A stretch of 43,416 bases of DNA from Thiobacillus denitrificans. Its GTDB lineage: Bacteria > Pseudomonadota > Gammaproteobacteria > Burkholderiales > Thiobacillaceae. The notes under the pieces were generated by a model. That model saw only the letters and a list, made by a program, of their open reading frames with translations. It ran no database searches and was not told the origin of the DNA. The position numbers were made by a program, and so were the translations under genes. Numbering within the stretch: the stretch's first letter is position 1; the number at the start of each line of letters is the position of its first letter. The stretch covers positions 1 through 43,416 of the forward strand of contig DDRS01000016.1 of the NCBI GenBank assembly GCA_002343685.1, in the 5' to 3' direction. This document shows, one piece after another, positions 15,520 to 24,122 of this stretch.

Positions 15520-16266
15520 CTAGCGGTGCAGCCGACCCGATGCCGGTTGCAGGTCCTCACTCAGGGTTTCGCGCGCATCGAACACGAAGCAGTCGCCGCG
15601 ATAATGCGCCCCGCCCACTTCCTCGAAATACTTGAGGATGCCACCTTCGAGCTGGTACACGCGTTCGATGCCGATTTCCTTCATGTGGATGGCCGCCTTT
15701 TCGCAGCGGATGCCGCCGGTGCAGAACGACACCACGGTCTTGCCGGCATAGTCGGCCAGATGTTCGGCCAGTCGCGGCGGAAATTCGCTGAAGATGCCGA
15801 TGTCGTAATCGACGGCGTTTTCGAAGGTGCCGGCCGCGACTTCGTAGTCGTTGCGGGTATCCAGCATCACCACCGGCCGGCCTTCGTCGTCGCAGCCGCG
15901 ATCGAGCCACTGCTTCAGCGTAGCCGCCGCAACCGAGGGCGCGCGCCCCGCTTCCGGACGGATCAGCGGATGCTTCATGGTGATGATTTCCTTTTTCAGC
16001 CGCACCCGCATCCGCTTGAACGGCGGTTCGGCCGACAGGCTTTCCTTGGGCGCGAGATCGCCGAAGCGCGGATCGGCGCGCAGGTGGGTCACGATGGCAT
16101 CGATCGCCGCGCGCGAGCCGGCCAGGAATACGTTGATGCCTTCCGGCGCCAGCAGGATGGTGCCCTTGAGGTCGAGGGCAAGGCAGCGCGCGGTGAGATC
16201 GGCCTTCAGGACCTCGCGGTCGGCAAGGGAAACGAATTTGTAGCAGGAGATATTGACGACGGACAC
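15520..16266 (-). CDS. trhO: tRNA uridine(34) hydroxylase (rhodanese-like)
   Basis: The 248-residue product matches the TrhO/YceA family, which makes 5-hydroxyuridine at position 34 of tRNAs using oxygen, the first step toward 5-methoxy- or 5-carboxymethoxyuridine. An N-terminal ferredoxin-like domain (about 1-90; LKGTILLAPEGINVFLAGSR) precedes a rhodanese domain (about 120-225) with the catalytic Cys in VSFCTGGIRCEKAA. Length and domain order are normal. It diverges from mscS, with a 120-bp region between the starts. Confidence 0.9.
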   Translation of the reverse strand: MSVVNISCYKFVSLADREVLKADLTARCLALDLKGTILLAPEGINVFLAGSRAAIDAIVTHLRADPRFGDLAPKESLSAEPPFKRMRVRLKKEIITMKHPLIRPEAGRAPSVAAATLKQWLDRGCDDEGRPVVMLDTRNDYEVAAGTFENAVDYDIGIFSEFPPRLAEHLADYAGKTVVSFCTGGIRCEKAAIHMKEIGIERVYQLEGGILKYFEEVGGAHYRGDCFVFDARETLSEDLQPASGRLHR

Positions 16267-16387
16267 GGTAAAACCCTTTCAGCAAGTCGGCATTATCCCG
16301 GAAACCGTCCCTACGGGATCAACCGGCCGGTTCTGCCCTGCCGGGGGTTTTGATACCCTTCGGTCTTCCCTCTGCCCTTTCCCGATC

Positions 16388-17212
16388 ATGGACGAACAAC
16401 TGCAAACGCTGGCATACGCCAAGAAAACCGCGATCGAGCTGGCCATCCAGTTCGGCCCCAAGCTGCTGGTGGCGCTGCTGATCCTGGTGGCGGGCTATTA
16501 CGTCGGGCGCTGGGTGGGCAAGCTGGTCGACTCCATGCTGGCGAAACTCGGGCTCGACGAACCGCTGCGCGTACTGCTGGTCCGCATCGTGCGCATTCTG
16601 GTGCTGGGCCTGTTTCTCATCATGGCGCTGCAGAACCTGGGGGTGCAGCTGTTGCCGCTGATTGCCGGGCTGGGCGTGGCGGGCGCAGGCGTCGCGCTGG
16701 CCATGCAGGGCGTGCTCGGCAACCTGGCGGCCGGGCTGACGATCATCTTCACCCGGCCGTTCCACGTGGGCGAATACATTTCCATCGCCGAGGAGGAAGG
16801 CCGGGTCGAGGACATCAAGCTGTTCAATACCGTGCTGAGCCATCCCGACCGCTCGCGCATCGTCATCCCCAACCGCAAGATCGTCGGCGAGATCCTGCAC
16901 AACTTCGGCACCCTGCGGCAGCTCGACGTGGTCGTCGGCGTGGCCTACGACGCCGACATCAAGCTCGCGCTCGCCACCATCCAGGACCTGTTGCGCGCGC
17001 ACCCGAAAATCCTGCAGGAGCCCGAGCCGGTGATCCGCGTGCTGACGCTGGCCGATTCCAGCGTCCACATCGCCATCCGCCCGTGGACTGCCGTGGCCGA
17101 TTTCAACGCGGCTTCAAGCGACATCACCCAAGCGGTGCTGGAAACCTTCCGCGCGCGCGGCATCACCATTCCCTTCCCGCAGCGCGAAGTACGCCTGCTC
17201 GGCCCGGCATGA
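16388..17212 (+). CDS. small-conductance mechanosensitive channel, MscS family
   Basis: The start at 16388 (MDEQLQTLAYAKK) gives 274 residues, the usual MscS length; the frame is open upstream into the trhO promoter region without a good start. Three helices (about 20-40, 57-80, 84-115) are followed by the pore-helix pattern GLGVAGAGVALAMQGVLGNL and a cytoplasmic beta domain (GRVEDIKLFNTVL, then VIPNRKIVGE). The channel opens under membrane tension to release solutes on osmotic downshock. Its stop overlaps the start of the methyltransferase gene (ATGA). Confidence 0.92.
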   Translation: MDEQLQTLAYAKKTAIELAIQFGPKLLVALLILVAGYYVGRWVGKLVDSMLAKLGLDEPLRVLLVRIVRILVLGLFLIMALQNLGVQLLPLIAGLGVAGAGVALAMQGVLGNLAAGLTIIFTRPFHVGEYISIAEEEGRVEDIKLFNTVLSHPDRSRIVIPNRKIVGEILHNFGTLRQLDVVVGVAYDADIKLALATIQDLLRAHPKILQEPEPVIRVLTLADSSVHIAIRPWTAVADFNAASSDITQAVLETFRARGITIPFPQREVRLLGPA

Positions 17213-18087
17213 AGCGCGTCGCCCCCCTCGCCAGCCGCGCGCCGAAAGCGGCCTACACCGACCCGCTGGCCGAGGTGCTGCGCCCCGGCCAGTCGGTCGA
17301 GCTGCTGAAGGAACTGCACATCCTGACGCGCGACGGCAAGCTCAACCAGGACAGCCGCCGCAAGCTGAAGCAGGTGTATCACCTGTGCAACTTCATCGAG
17401 CCGCTGCTGGAGGACGTGCTGGGCCGGCAGGACACGCTGACGCTCGCCGACCACGGTGCCGGCAAGTCGTATCTGGGCTTCATCCTGTACGACCTGTTCC
17501 TGAAGGCACGTCCCGGCGCGCACATCTATGGCATCGAGACGCGCGACGACCTGGTAGAAAAGTCGCGCGAACTGGCGGCCCGACTGGGGTTCGAGCGCAT
17601 GTCCTTCCTGAATGCGACGGTCGCGGAATCGATCACCACCGAGAGCCTGCCGCCGCGCATCGACATCGTCACCGCGCTGCATGCCTGCAATACCGCGACC
17701 GACGACGCCATCCAGTTCGCGCTCGCCAAACAAGCCCGCCACATCGTGCTGGTGCCGTGCTGCCAGGCCGAGGTCGCGGCCGTGCTGCGCAAGCACAAGA
17801 ACGAATCCTTCGGCAAAACCCCGCTGTCGGAAATCTGGCGCCACCCGATCCACACCCGCGAATTCGGCAGCCAGCTGACCAACGTACTGCGCTGCCTGCA
17901 GCTGGAATCGCACGGCTACACGGTCACGGTCACCGAGCTGGTGGGCTGGGAGCACTCGCTGAAGAACGAACTCATCATCGCCACCCGGGCAAACGCGCCG
18001 CGCCGCAACGCACGGGAACGTCTGCAGCAGATCCTGATTGAACTCAACCTGCAGGAACTCGAAGCACGTTTTCTGGGAACCCCATAA
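17209..18087 (+). CDS. SAM-dependent methyltransferase of unknown substrate
   Basis: The start at 17209 overlaps the mscS stop. The 292-residue product has a Rossmann-type methyltransferase core with motif I LADHGAGKSYLGFILYDLFL (about residues 79-98). GIETRDDLVEKSRELAARLG follows, then a motif IV-like ALHACNTATDDAIQ and VPCCQAEVA. This resembles the Methyltransf_32 group, which includes suspected RNA methyltransferases. The substrate is unknown. Translational coupling to mscS suggests co-transcription but does not point to a shared job. Confidence 0.8.
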   Translation: MKRVAPLASRAPKAAYTDPLAEVLRPGQSVELLKELHILTRDGKLNQDSRRKLKQVYHLCNFIEPLLEDVLGRQDTLTLADHGAGKSYLGFILYDLFLKARPGAHIYGIETRDDLVEKSRELAARLGFERMSFLNATVAESITTESLPPRIDIVTALHACNTATDDAIQFALAKQARHIVLVPCCQAEVAAVLRKHKNESFGKTPLSEIWRHPIHTREFGSQLTNVLRCLQLESHGYTVTVTELVGWEHSLKNELIIATRANAPRRNARERLQQILIELNLQELEARFLGTP

Positions 18088-18140
18088 GCCGCAAACCATC
18101 CTATGCTTCGAAGGCATCGTTAAATTTTGCGGATCGAATC

Positions 18141-18698
18141 ATGCGCCTGCCCGCTTCGCCGTTTCGCTTCATCGCGGCCGCCCTGTTCGCAGTCCTGGCC
18201 GGCTGCGCCACGCCGCAATACCAGACGACCGTCCGGCTGATCCCGCCAGCCGACGCGCAGGGCCGCGCCTGCGTGCAGACCTGCGATGCCAAGAAAGCGA
18301 CCTGCCAGAACGATTGCCAGACCCGCTACCAGGCCTGCGTGAAAGCGCTCGAGCCCCAGGTTGAAGCACGCTATCTCGATGCGCTGAAAAAGTACGAACT
18401 CGAGCTGAAGCAGTATGCGGCGGCGTTGCGGCACTATGAAATGCAGATGCAGTTCGACTGGATGAACCGCTACCCCTTCTACCCTTACTGGTGGGACCCG
18501 TGGCCGGGGCCCTATTTCCCGCCGCCCTATCGCGAACCGGTGATGCCGACGCGCGAAGGCGTGCGCGCGCAACTGGAAAAAACCGAGTGTAAGGCCGACT
18601 GCGGCTGCCTGCCGGCCTACGACACCTGTTTCGTCGGCTGCGGCGGCCAGCGCGTGACCGAGACGGTGTGCATCAAGAACTGTCCGCCCGCGAAATGA
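18141..18698 (+). CDS. Cys-rich outer-membrane or periplasmic lipoprotein, function unknown
   Basis: The 185-residue product has a lipoprotein signal peptide with lipobox LAGC (Cys22). After it come a cysteine cluster (CVQTCDAKKATCQNDCQ), a charged segment likely to be helical (VEARYLDALKKYELELKQY), an aromatic and proline-rich stretch (NRYPFYPYWWDPWPGPYFPP) and a second cysteine cluster (CKADCGCLPAYDTCFVGCGG). The cysteine pattern suggests several disulfides in the periplasm. It follows the methyltransferase gene by 53 bp and converges on yaeQ with 3 bp between. The family is not recognised. Confidence 0.75.
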   Translation: MRLPASPFRFIAAALFAVLAGCATPQYQTTVRLIPPADAQGRACVQTCDAKKATCQNDCQTRYQACVKALEPQVEARYLDALKKYELELKQYAAALRHYEMQMQFDWMNRYPFYPYWWDPWPGPYFPPPYREPVMPTREGVRAQLEKTECKADCGCLPAYDTCFVGCGGQRVTETVCIKNCPPAK

Positions 18699-18701
18699 GG
18701 C

Positions 18702-19244
18702 TTATGCCGCCGCCTGAAGCGTAGCCAGCTTCACCGGCACGCTGGCGGTGTCGGTGTTGATCCAGATTTCGCCATCCTGCACCATGCATTGCAGGCGCAT
18801 GCTGCGTTCGGCCAGTGCCGCCAGCGCCTGGCTGGTTTCGGCGGGCAGCTGCAACACGGTCAGATTGGCAAAGCGCGTGAGTTTGCCGGCGATCTGCTTC
18901 CACCACACGTCGCAACTGCTGCTGTAGCAGAGCACCACGACCTGTTCGGCGCGGCCACACGCGCGGCGGATGCGCGCATCGTCAGGCTGGCCGAGATCGA
19001 TCCACAGCGTGATCTCGCCCGCCAGGTTCTTCACCCACACCTCCGGCTCGTCGACATCGAACAGGCCCTTGGTGAAGGCGATGCCTTCCTGCGCATGCAG
19101 CGCATAGGCCAGCACCCGCACCATCATGCGTTCGTCGGTTTCGGAAGGATGGCGTGCAATCGTCAGCGCATGGTCGCCGTAGACGTGGCGGTCCATGTCG
19201 GCAATCTGCAGGTCGGCTTTGTAGATGGTGGCTTTGAGCGCCAT
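18702..19244 (-). CDS. yaeQ: YaeQ family protein
   Basis: The 180-residue product matches YaeQ throughout: MALKATIYKADLQIADMDRH, ARHPSETDERMMVRVLAYAL near residue 31 and LWIDLGQPDDARIRRACGRA near 81. YaeQ has a PD-(D/E)XK nuclease-like fold and was first noted for raising hemolysin transcription in an rfaH background; its real role is unsettled. Acidic and Lys residues of the nuclease-like core are present, but activity is not established. It is separated from the cold-shock gene by tandem terminators. Confidence 0.9.
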   Translation of the reverse strand: MALKATIYKADLQIADMDRHVYGDHALTIARHPSETDERMMVRVLAYALHAQEGIAFTKGLFDVDEPEVWVKNLAGEITLWIDLGQPDDARIRRACGRAEQVVVLCYSSSCDVWWKQIAGKLTRFANLTVLQLPAETSQALAALAERSMRLQCMVQDGEIWINTDTASVPVKLATLQAAA

Positions 19245-19266
19245 GGGAAGGTCTCACTTGAAACGC

Positions 19267-19318
19267 AAAAATGCCCGGAGGGCATCAATAAAAAAACCCC
19301 GGCGAACCGGGGTTTTTT
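19267..19318 (-). terminator. tandem rho-independent terminators after the cold-shock gene
   Basis: The first is a perfect 12-bp hairpin (AAAAAACCCCGG, 4-nt loop, CCGGGGTTTTTT; 19291-19318), working on either strand. The second, ATGCCC-TCC-GGGCAT on the minus strand followed by TTTTT, spans 19285-19267. Together they close the csp transcript before yaeQ. Confidence 0.88.
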
Positions 19319-19336
19319 CACATCAGGTCGAAAAGA

Positions 19337-19543
19337 TTACGACATGACCTGGATGTTCGAAGCTTGCTTGCCCTTGGGGCCAGTCGTCACTTCGAAGCTG
19401 ACTTTCTGGTTTTCCTGCAGGGACTTGAAGCCGCTGGAGTTGATTGCGGAGAAGTGTGCAAAGAGGTCTTCGCCGCCGTTGTCCGGAGTGATGAAGCCAA
19501 AACCTTTTGCATCGTTAAACCACTTAACAGTACCCGTTTCCAT
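19337..19543 (-). CDS. cold-shock domain protein (CspA family)
   Basis: The 68-residue product is a single cold-shock domain with both RNA-binding motifs, KGFGFI (RNP1) and LFAHFSAI (RNP2), and the usual METGTVKWFNDAKG start. It binds single-stranded RNA and DNA and melts RNA structure. It has its own promoter about 115 bp upstream, a long AT-rich leader of the kind that often senses temperature, and tandem terminators. Which paralog it is, and whether cold induces it, cannot be read here. Confidence 0.95.
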   Translation of the reverse strand: METGTVKWFNDAKGFGFITPDNGGEDLFAHFSAINSSGFKSLQENQKVSFEVTTGPKGKQASNIQVMS

Positions 19544-19657
19544 CTTGTTTCCTATCTATCTAAAAAAATTGAGCGACATGCTCCATCGATCGAATTTCAA
19601 GGAAAAAGGCTTACCAGAGGTACCGCAATTTAAAGCTTGAATCCAACAGATGGCGTA

Positions 19658-19686
19658 TTGATAACACATAAGATTCATATGTCCAA
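19658..19686 (-). promoter_or_regulatory. probable sigma-70 promoter of the cold-shock gene
   Basis: On the minus strand TTGGAC (19686-19681) and TATCAA (19663-19658) are 17 bp apart. Transcription from about 19650 would give a leader of roughly 105 nt, typical of cold-shock genes. The promoter lies just past the 3' end of the protease gene at 19695. Confidence 0.55.
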
Positions 19687-19694
19687 GATTTTTT

Positions 19695-20216
19695 TCATCC
19701 GCCGGCCAGCGGGCGCAACACCAGCGTGTCACCGCGTTGGGTGAATTCCAGGTGCTTCAGCACGCTCATGCCCAGCAATACCTGATCCTCCGCCATGCCG
19801 GGGTTGAGGCTGGCCGGCACATTGCGCAGCACGAAAGGCCCGAAGGCCAGTGCGCCGATCCGGGTGGCACGGGTGGTTACCGCGCCGTTGGCGGTCATCG
19901 ACTGCTGGTATGCGCCGGCCTCGAGTCCGAGCTCACCCGCCAGATGGGCCGGCACCGACACCAGGGTAGCGCCAGTGTCGAGCAGGAAGCTGACCGGCCG
20001 GCCATTGATCGCCCCCGGAAAAACATAGTGTCCGTTGCCGCTGCGCTTCAGGACCAGCTCGGCACCCGGCGCGAGTTGCAGGTCGCGATTGGGATGGTCG
20101 CGTGCCTGCAGACTGTTCTCGAAATAGAGATAGAACATCCCCAGAACCAGCAGGCTGGCGACGAAGGCCATGCCGCGACCAAGCTGACGGTGGGGATTAG
20201 GCTCGTTCTCTTGCAT
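19695..20216 (-). CDS. retropepsin-like aspartic protease, membrane-anchored
   Basis: The 173-residue product has an N-terminal membrane anchor (about residues 15-33) and then a single retropepsin-like domain with catalytic Asp in SFLLDTGATLVSVP. A second family motif follows, LLGMSVLKHLEFTQ. This is the bacterial clan AA family in which two copies must pair to form the active site. The domain should face the periplasm. It is divergent from the metalloprotease gene, with about 100 bp between the two starts. Targets are unknown. Confidence 0.85.
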   Translation of the reverse strand: MQENEPNPHRQLGRGMAFVASLLVLGMFYLYFENSLQARDHPNRDLQLAPGAELVLKRSGNGHYVFPGAINGRPVSFLLDTGATLVSVPAHLAGELGLEAGAYQQSMTANGAVTTRATRIGALAFGPFVLRNVPASLNPGMAEDQVLLGMSVLKHLEFTQRGDTLVLRPLAGG

Positions 20217-20319
20217 TCTGATTCATCGTGCTTGGTAGTTTCTTGCTGCAGGGCCATCAAGAATAGTCGCGTCAAGGCCGACTATATTCACAGAAGCGGC
20301 AATTGTGAAAGGGGAAGCG

Positions 20320-21057
20320 ATGTTCACCCTGACAGATCATTCAGCATGGTCAGGCATCAGATACGGCGTAGGTCTGAGCCTGCTTCTGTGCGCAAGTTTC
20401 CTTAATGCCCATGCCGCGCAGCCCGCCACCGCAGCCTGGTTCCCGGATGCCCCGACTTTCCGCCACTATGCCTGGACCGATCCGCCCTGCCCCGGATGCT
20501 CGGACCTCGACCCGCAGCCCACCTGGACCCGCATGGCCCAACTCGCCGGGCTGTCCAACGTGCATTTCAAGCGCGCACCGGACGACAGCGAGGGCGATGC
20601 CTATTCCCTTGCGCCGAATGTCATCGTGTTGTCGCCTTCGGCGCAGAAGCTGCCATCCTGCCAGCTGGCGTTTGTGATAGGACACGAAATCGTCCACATT
20701 GCACAGCGCCACTTCGACGAGGACGCCATCGCCCTGTCCGTCTATTCCGGCAAACCTCCCTACTGGACCCACGACGGCGATGTCGCCATGCAGCTAGCCG
20801 ATGGCGATTTCGGCTTGGCACTCAAGCTGTCCCCTTTGTGGAAACAACAGGAACGCGAAGCCGACTGGCTCGGTTCGCTGCTGGCGGCACAGGTCTGCGG
20901 CTGCAGTCTCGAAAAAGGCGCGCTGGCCTATTTCCACCCGGGCGACGGCGATGAGGGCGGCATTGCCGCTGCCCACCCGCCAGACGCGGAACGCATCCGC
21001 CAACTCATGCCCTTTACCGAATCGGCCCGGCGCCTGATGGCCATGGTCCCGCACTGA
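20320..21057 (+). CDS. M48-like zinc metalloprotease, exported
   Basis: The ATG at 20320 is preferred over a GTG at 20305 because AAGGGGA lies just before it. The 245-residue product has a signal peptide (ending AHA, near residue 31). It then carries a zinc-protease site HEIVHIAQRHFDEDA (HExxH) with a downstream EREADWLGSLLAA helix that supplies the third ligand, the M48 arrangement. Cysteines in PPCPGCSDL, SCQ and VCGCS suggest a periplasmic, disulfide-bonded protein. It lacks the TPR tail of BepA, so it is a compact member. Confidence 0.82.
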   Translation: MFTLTDHSAWSGIRYGVGLSLLLCASFLNAHAAQPATAAWFPDAPTFRHYAWTDPPCPGCSDLDPQPTWTRMAQLAGLSNVHFKRAPDDSEGDAYSLAPNVIVLSPSAQKLPSCQLAFVIGHEIVHIAQRHFDEDAIALSVYSGKPPYWTHDGDVAMQLADGDFGLALKLSPLWKQQEREADWLGSLLAAQVCGCSLEKGALAYFHPGDGDEGGIAAAHPPDAERIRQLMPFTESARRLMAMVPH

Positions 21058-21065
21058 GGCGGCAG

Positions 21066-21551
21066 TCAGGCGATGTGCTGCATGCGCGGCTGGCTGAAGT
21101 GGCAGTGCGGCGCATCACCGAAAATGTCGCGCAGGTAGCGGGTTTCGATGTGCAGCAGGCGTTCGTGGTCGCCCCCCTCCAGATAGACATCCGGTTGCGC
21201 CATCAAATCGTCATCCCACACCATTTCCACGCCCCAGGCATTCGGCAGGCCCGGCACCACGCCGGGCTCGCATTCGCTGAACAGGCGGCTCACGCTGGCT
21301 TCGTCGGCCAGGCTGAATTCCACGCCGTGGTCGAGGCCCAGCCGGCCGAGATGGACTTCCTGGTCGGCGGGGATCATCGCCACCATCTGGCAGCCGACGC
21401 CGTCGAGCAGCACGCCCTTGGCCACGCGGTTGGACGGGATCCCTGCCGCACGTGCCGTTTCGGCGCTGGTGTGCGTATGCGGATGCGCGACGATGTCGAA
21501 TGGAATCATGTGCTCGTCGAGAAAGCGTGCCATGCGGTGAAGTGCGTTCAT
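21066..21551 (-). CDS. YbaK/EbsC-domain aminoacyl-tRNA deacylase-like protein
   Basis: The start at 21551 (MNALHRMARFLDEH) is chosen over 21596 because it matches the family's length and N-terminus. The 161-residue product has the YbaK fold signature (TSAETARAAGIPSNRVAKGV, with the conserved Lys) and a C-terminal stretch with GVEMVWDDDLMAQPDVYLEG. Relatives hydrolyse mischarged tRNAs such as Cys-tRNA(Pro) or Ala-tRNA(Pro). This type, with a longer acidic C-terminus, is less studied, and its tRNA is unknown. Confidence 0.82.
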   Translation of the reverse strand: MNALHRMARFLDEHMIPFDIVAHPHTHTSAETARAAGIPSNRVAKGVLLDGVGCQMVAMIPADQEVHLGRLGLDHGVEFSLADEASVSRLFSECEPGVVPGLPNAWGVEMVWDDDLMAQPDVYLEGGDHERLLHIETRYLRDIFGDAPHCHFSQPRMQHIA

Positions 21552-21617
21552 GATCGTCTCCAGGCAAAGAAATGAACGACTTTCACTATAGTCCACGCTC
21601 CGTCCGGCTGCTGGCGG

Positions 21618-24059
21618 CTAACGCCGCTGCGGACGGTCGGCGGCACGGAAATGCCGGCGCGGCGCCCGCGTATGCTCCTGCTGCTGGCAGGCGCGGCGAA
21701 ACGCCAGCAACGCCTCCTGCGCCTGCCCCAATACGCTGTCGGAGGGATAGTGTCCCGCCGCGCTCGGCTCGCCCGCTGCCACCCCGGTCAGCAGCTCGAT
21801 CCCCTCGGTCGCCAGCTGCGCCGTATGGATATGGAAACGCCCCCCGGCGACCGCCTCGACCACGCGCGGCGCCAGCATCAGGTGGCGCCGGTTGCGCGCG
21901 GGGATCAGCACGCCCTGGCTGCCGTCCAGGCCGGCCGCCTCGCAGACGCTGAACCAGCCTTCGATCTTTTCGTTGATGCCGCCCACAGGCAGCACCTCGC
22001 CGTGCTGGTTGACCGCGCCGGTAACGGCGATGCCCTGCTTGAGCGGCAGGCCCGACAGCGCCGACAACAGCGCATAGAGCTCTGCGCACGAAGCGGAATC
22101 GCCTTCCACGCCGTGGTACTGCTGCTCGAAGACGATCGAGGCATTGAGCGAGAGCGGCGCCAGGTGCGCGAACAGTGCCGCCAGGTAGGCCTGGAGGATG
22201 AACACGCCCTTGTCGTGGATCGGCCCGGAGAGCTCGACTTCGCGCTCGATGTTGAGCAGTCCCTCCTCTCCCGCATAGGTGCGCGCCGACAGCCGCACCG
22301 GCAGGCCGAAGCGGTAATCGCCGAGGTCGATCTGGGTCAGGCCGTTGATCTGGCCCGTACGCGCGCCATGGAGGTCGATCAGCACGTCGCCTTCGGCGAT
22401 CTCCTCACGCAGGCGCTGTTCGGGGTAATCGTGGCGCGCGGCATGCGCGGCGAGCGCCGTCTTCACATCCGCCGCCGTCACCTGGCCCGGTCCGCGCGCA
22501 CGGCAGATCGCGGCGCTTTCCATCACCATCGCCTCGGTCCGCGCGAAGATCGCGCTCTCGCGCGCCTGGTCGCCCGCCTCGCGATGCGATTCCTCAAGCA
22601 GGCGCGCCACCGCCGCCGCCGAGAAGTGCGGCAGGCCATGTTCGCGGCAGACGTGGGCGACGAAAATCGCCGAGGCGCGGCGAGTGCCGGCGCTGGCGAG
22701 AAAGCTGTCGGCGAAATCCACCTTGGCGCGGAAATGGCGCACAAATTCCGGCGCGGCTTCCTGCAATTCGTAATACTGGTCGCGCGAGCCGATCAGCACG
22801 AGCTTGACCTCGACGTCGACCGCTTCCGGCACCAGCGACACTGCCGCGATCGGCGAAAACGACACGCCGGGTTCCTCGATCTGCAGCCGTCCGCTGCGCA
22901 GGAAGCGCCGCAGCTTCTCCCACACCAGCGGATCGGCCAGCACGTCGCGCAGGTGCAGCATCAGGAAGCCGCCATGCGCGCGCAACAGGCTGCCGGCGCG
23001 GATGCGCGAAAAGTCGGTCATCAGCACGTCGTTCTCGGACTGGTATTCGATGCTGCCGAACAGCGCGCGGAACAGCGGGTTGTCCTCGACGATCACGGGC
23101 GCGCCCGTCAGCCCGCCGTTGTCCACCACGAGGTTGACCCGGTAGCGCGCCAGCACGGCGTGCAACGCCTCCTCGCGTCCTTCGTCCTCCTCGTCGCCGT
23201 TGAACAGTTCCAGGTTGTCGTACAGGTCGTGTTCCAGCGCATCGAGCCAGGCGTTGAGCTTGGCCGCATCCTTGATCTGCTTTCGCAGGCCGGCACGGAT
23301 CGCCTGCAGCTCGCGCTCGACCAGCGGCTTCACCACCTGCCGCCGCAACGCCGCCAGCGCCTCGTTCATCGCGCGCTCCAGCGGCTGGGTCTTCTCGATG
23401 TAGCGGGCGATCTCGGCGCGCAGCTCCTGCTCGGCCTGCTCCACCGCCGCGCGGCGCGCCTTCGGCAAGGCCAGCACCTCGTCCTCGGTGAGCGCCTGCC
23501 CCTTCTTGCCGATGAGCGTGAACACCATGCGCCCGGCTTCGCGGTGCAGCGAAAAGCTGCGCGCCTCGGCAAACGCCGACAGCTCGGCATAGTGGCGCGC
23601 CACGTCGTCCTTCCAGGCCTGCTCGATGCGTTCGCTCTCGGTCTTGTAGTCCTGTCCGCCCAGCTGCGGCGGAATCTCGGCCTGCAGGTTCTTCACCGTC
23701 TGCGCCAGCAACTGGCGTAGCAGGCGCCCTTCACCAGCCGGCAGGCGCAAGGCCAGAGGTCGTTCGGGCGTCTCGAAGTTGTGCAGATAGCACAGGTCGG
23801 GCGGCACCCGTCGGTTCGCCGCCGCCTCGACCATCGCCTGCCTAAGCAGCGAGGAACGGCCACTGCCGACCTCCCCCAGCACGAACAGGTTGTAGTTGGG
23901 CTGGTCCATGCCGAGACCGAAGCGGGCCGCCGCCTCGGCGCGCGCCTGGCCGATCCAGGGCAGGGCCTCGTCCGCCAGCTCGGCGGTGTCGACGAATCCG
24001 AGCGTGGCGGGATCGATGGTCAGGCGCAGGTCGGCTGGGGACAGAGAAACGGTCGGCAT
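21618..24059 (-). CDS. Lon-related ATP-dependent protease
   Basis: The 813-residue protein has an N-terminal nucleotide-binding region, a long coiled-coil insertion (about 160-290), a second AAA-like part (SLLRAHGGFLMLHLRDVLAD near 355) and a C-terminal Lon protease domain. The Ser-Lys dyad is visible: Ser near 653 in VEGDSASCAEL and Lys near 696 in GGINEKIEGW. The P-loop reads GEVGSGRSSLL, with Arg where the catalytic Lys is usual. It resembles the stand-alone Lon-like proteins, not housekeeping Lon. The last 40 residues are basic and low in sequence similarity to anything I know. Confidence 0.85.
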   Translation of the reverse strand: MPTVSLSPADLRLTIDPATLGFVDTAELADEALPWIGQARAEAAARFGLGMDQPNYNLFVLGEVGSGRSSLLRQAMVEAAANRRVPPDLCYLHNFETPERPLALRLPAGEGRLLRQLLAQTVKNLQAEIPPQLGGQDYKTESERIEQAWKDDVARHYAELSAFAEARSFSLHREAGRMVFTLIGKKGQALTEDEVLALPKARRAAVEQAEQELRAEIARYIEKTQPLERAMNEALAALRRQVVKPLVERELQAIRAGLRKQIKDAAKLNAWLDALEHDLYDNLELFNGDEEDEGREEALHAVLARYRVNLVVDNGGLTGAPVIVEDNPLFRALFGSIEYQSENDVLMTDFSRIRAGSLLRAHGGFLMLHLRDVLADPLVWEKLRRFLRSGRLQIEEPGVSFSPIAAVSLVPEAVDVEVKLVLIGSRDQYYELQEAAPEFVRHFRAKVDFADSFLASAGTRRASAIFVAHVCREHGLPHFSAAAVARLLEESHREAGDQARESAIFARTEAMVMESAAICRARGPGQVTAADVKTALAAHAARHDYPEQRLREEIAEGDVLIDLHGARTGQINGLTQIDLGDYRFGLPVRLSARTYAGEEGLLNIEREVELSGPIHDKGVFILQAYLAALFAHLAPLSLNASIVFEQQYHGVEGDSASCAELYALLSALSGLPLKQGIAVTGAVNQHGEVLPVGGINEKIEGWFSVCEAAGLDGSQGVLIPARNRRHLMLAPRVVEAVAGGRFHIHTAQLATEGIELLTGVAAGEPSAAGHYPSDSVLGQAQEALLAFRRACQQQEHTRAPRRHFRAADRPQRR

Positions 24060-24122
24060 GGTGTAGGCAGTCTTGTTGTAGGGTGACGGGATTATTGCGC
24101 AAGACCGGCGACCCGGCCCGAT

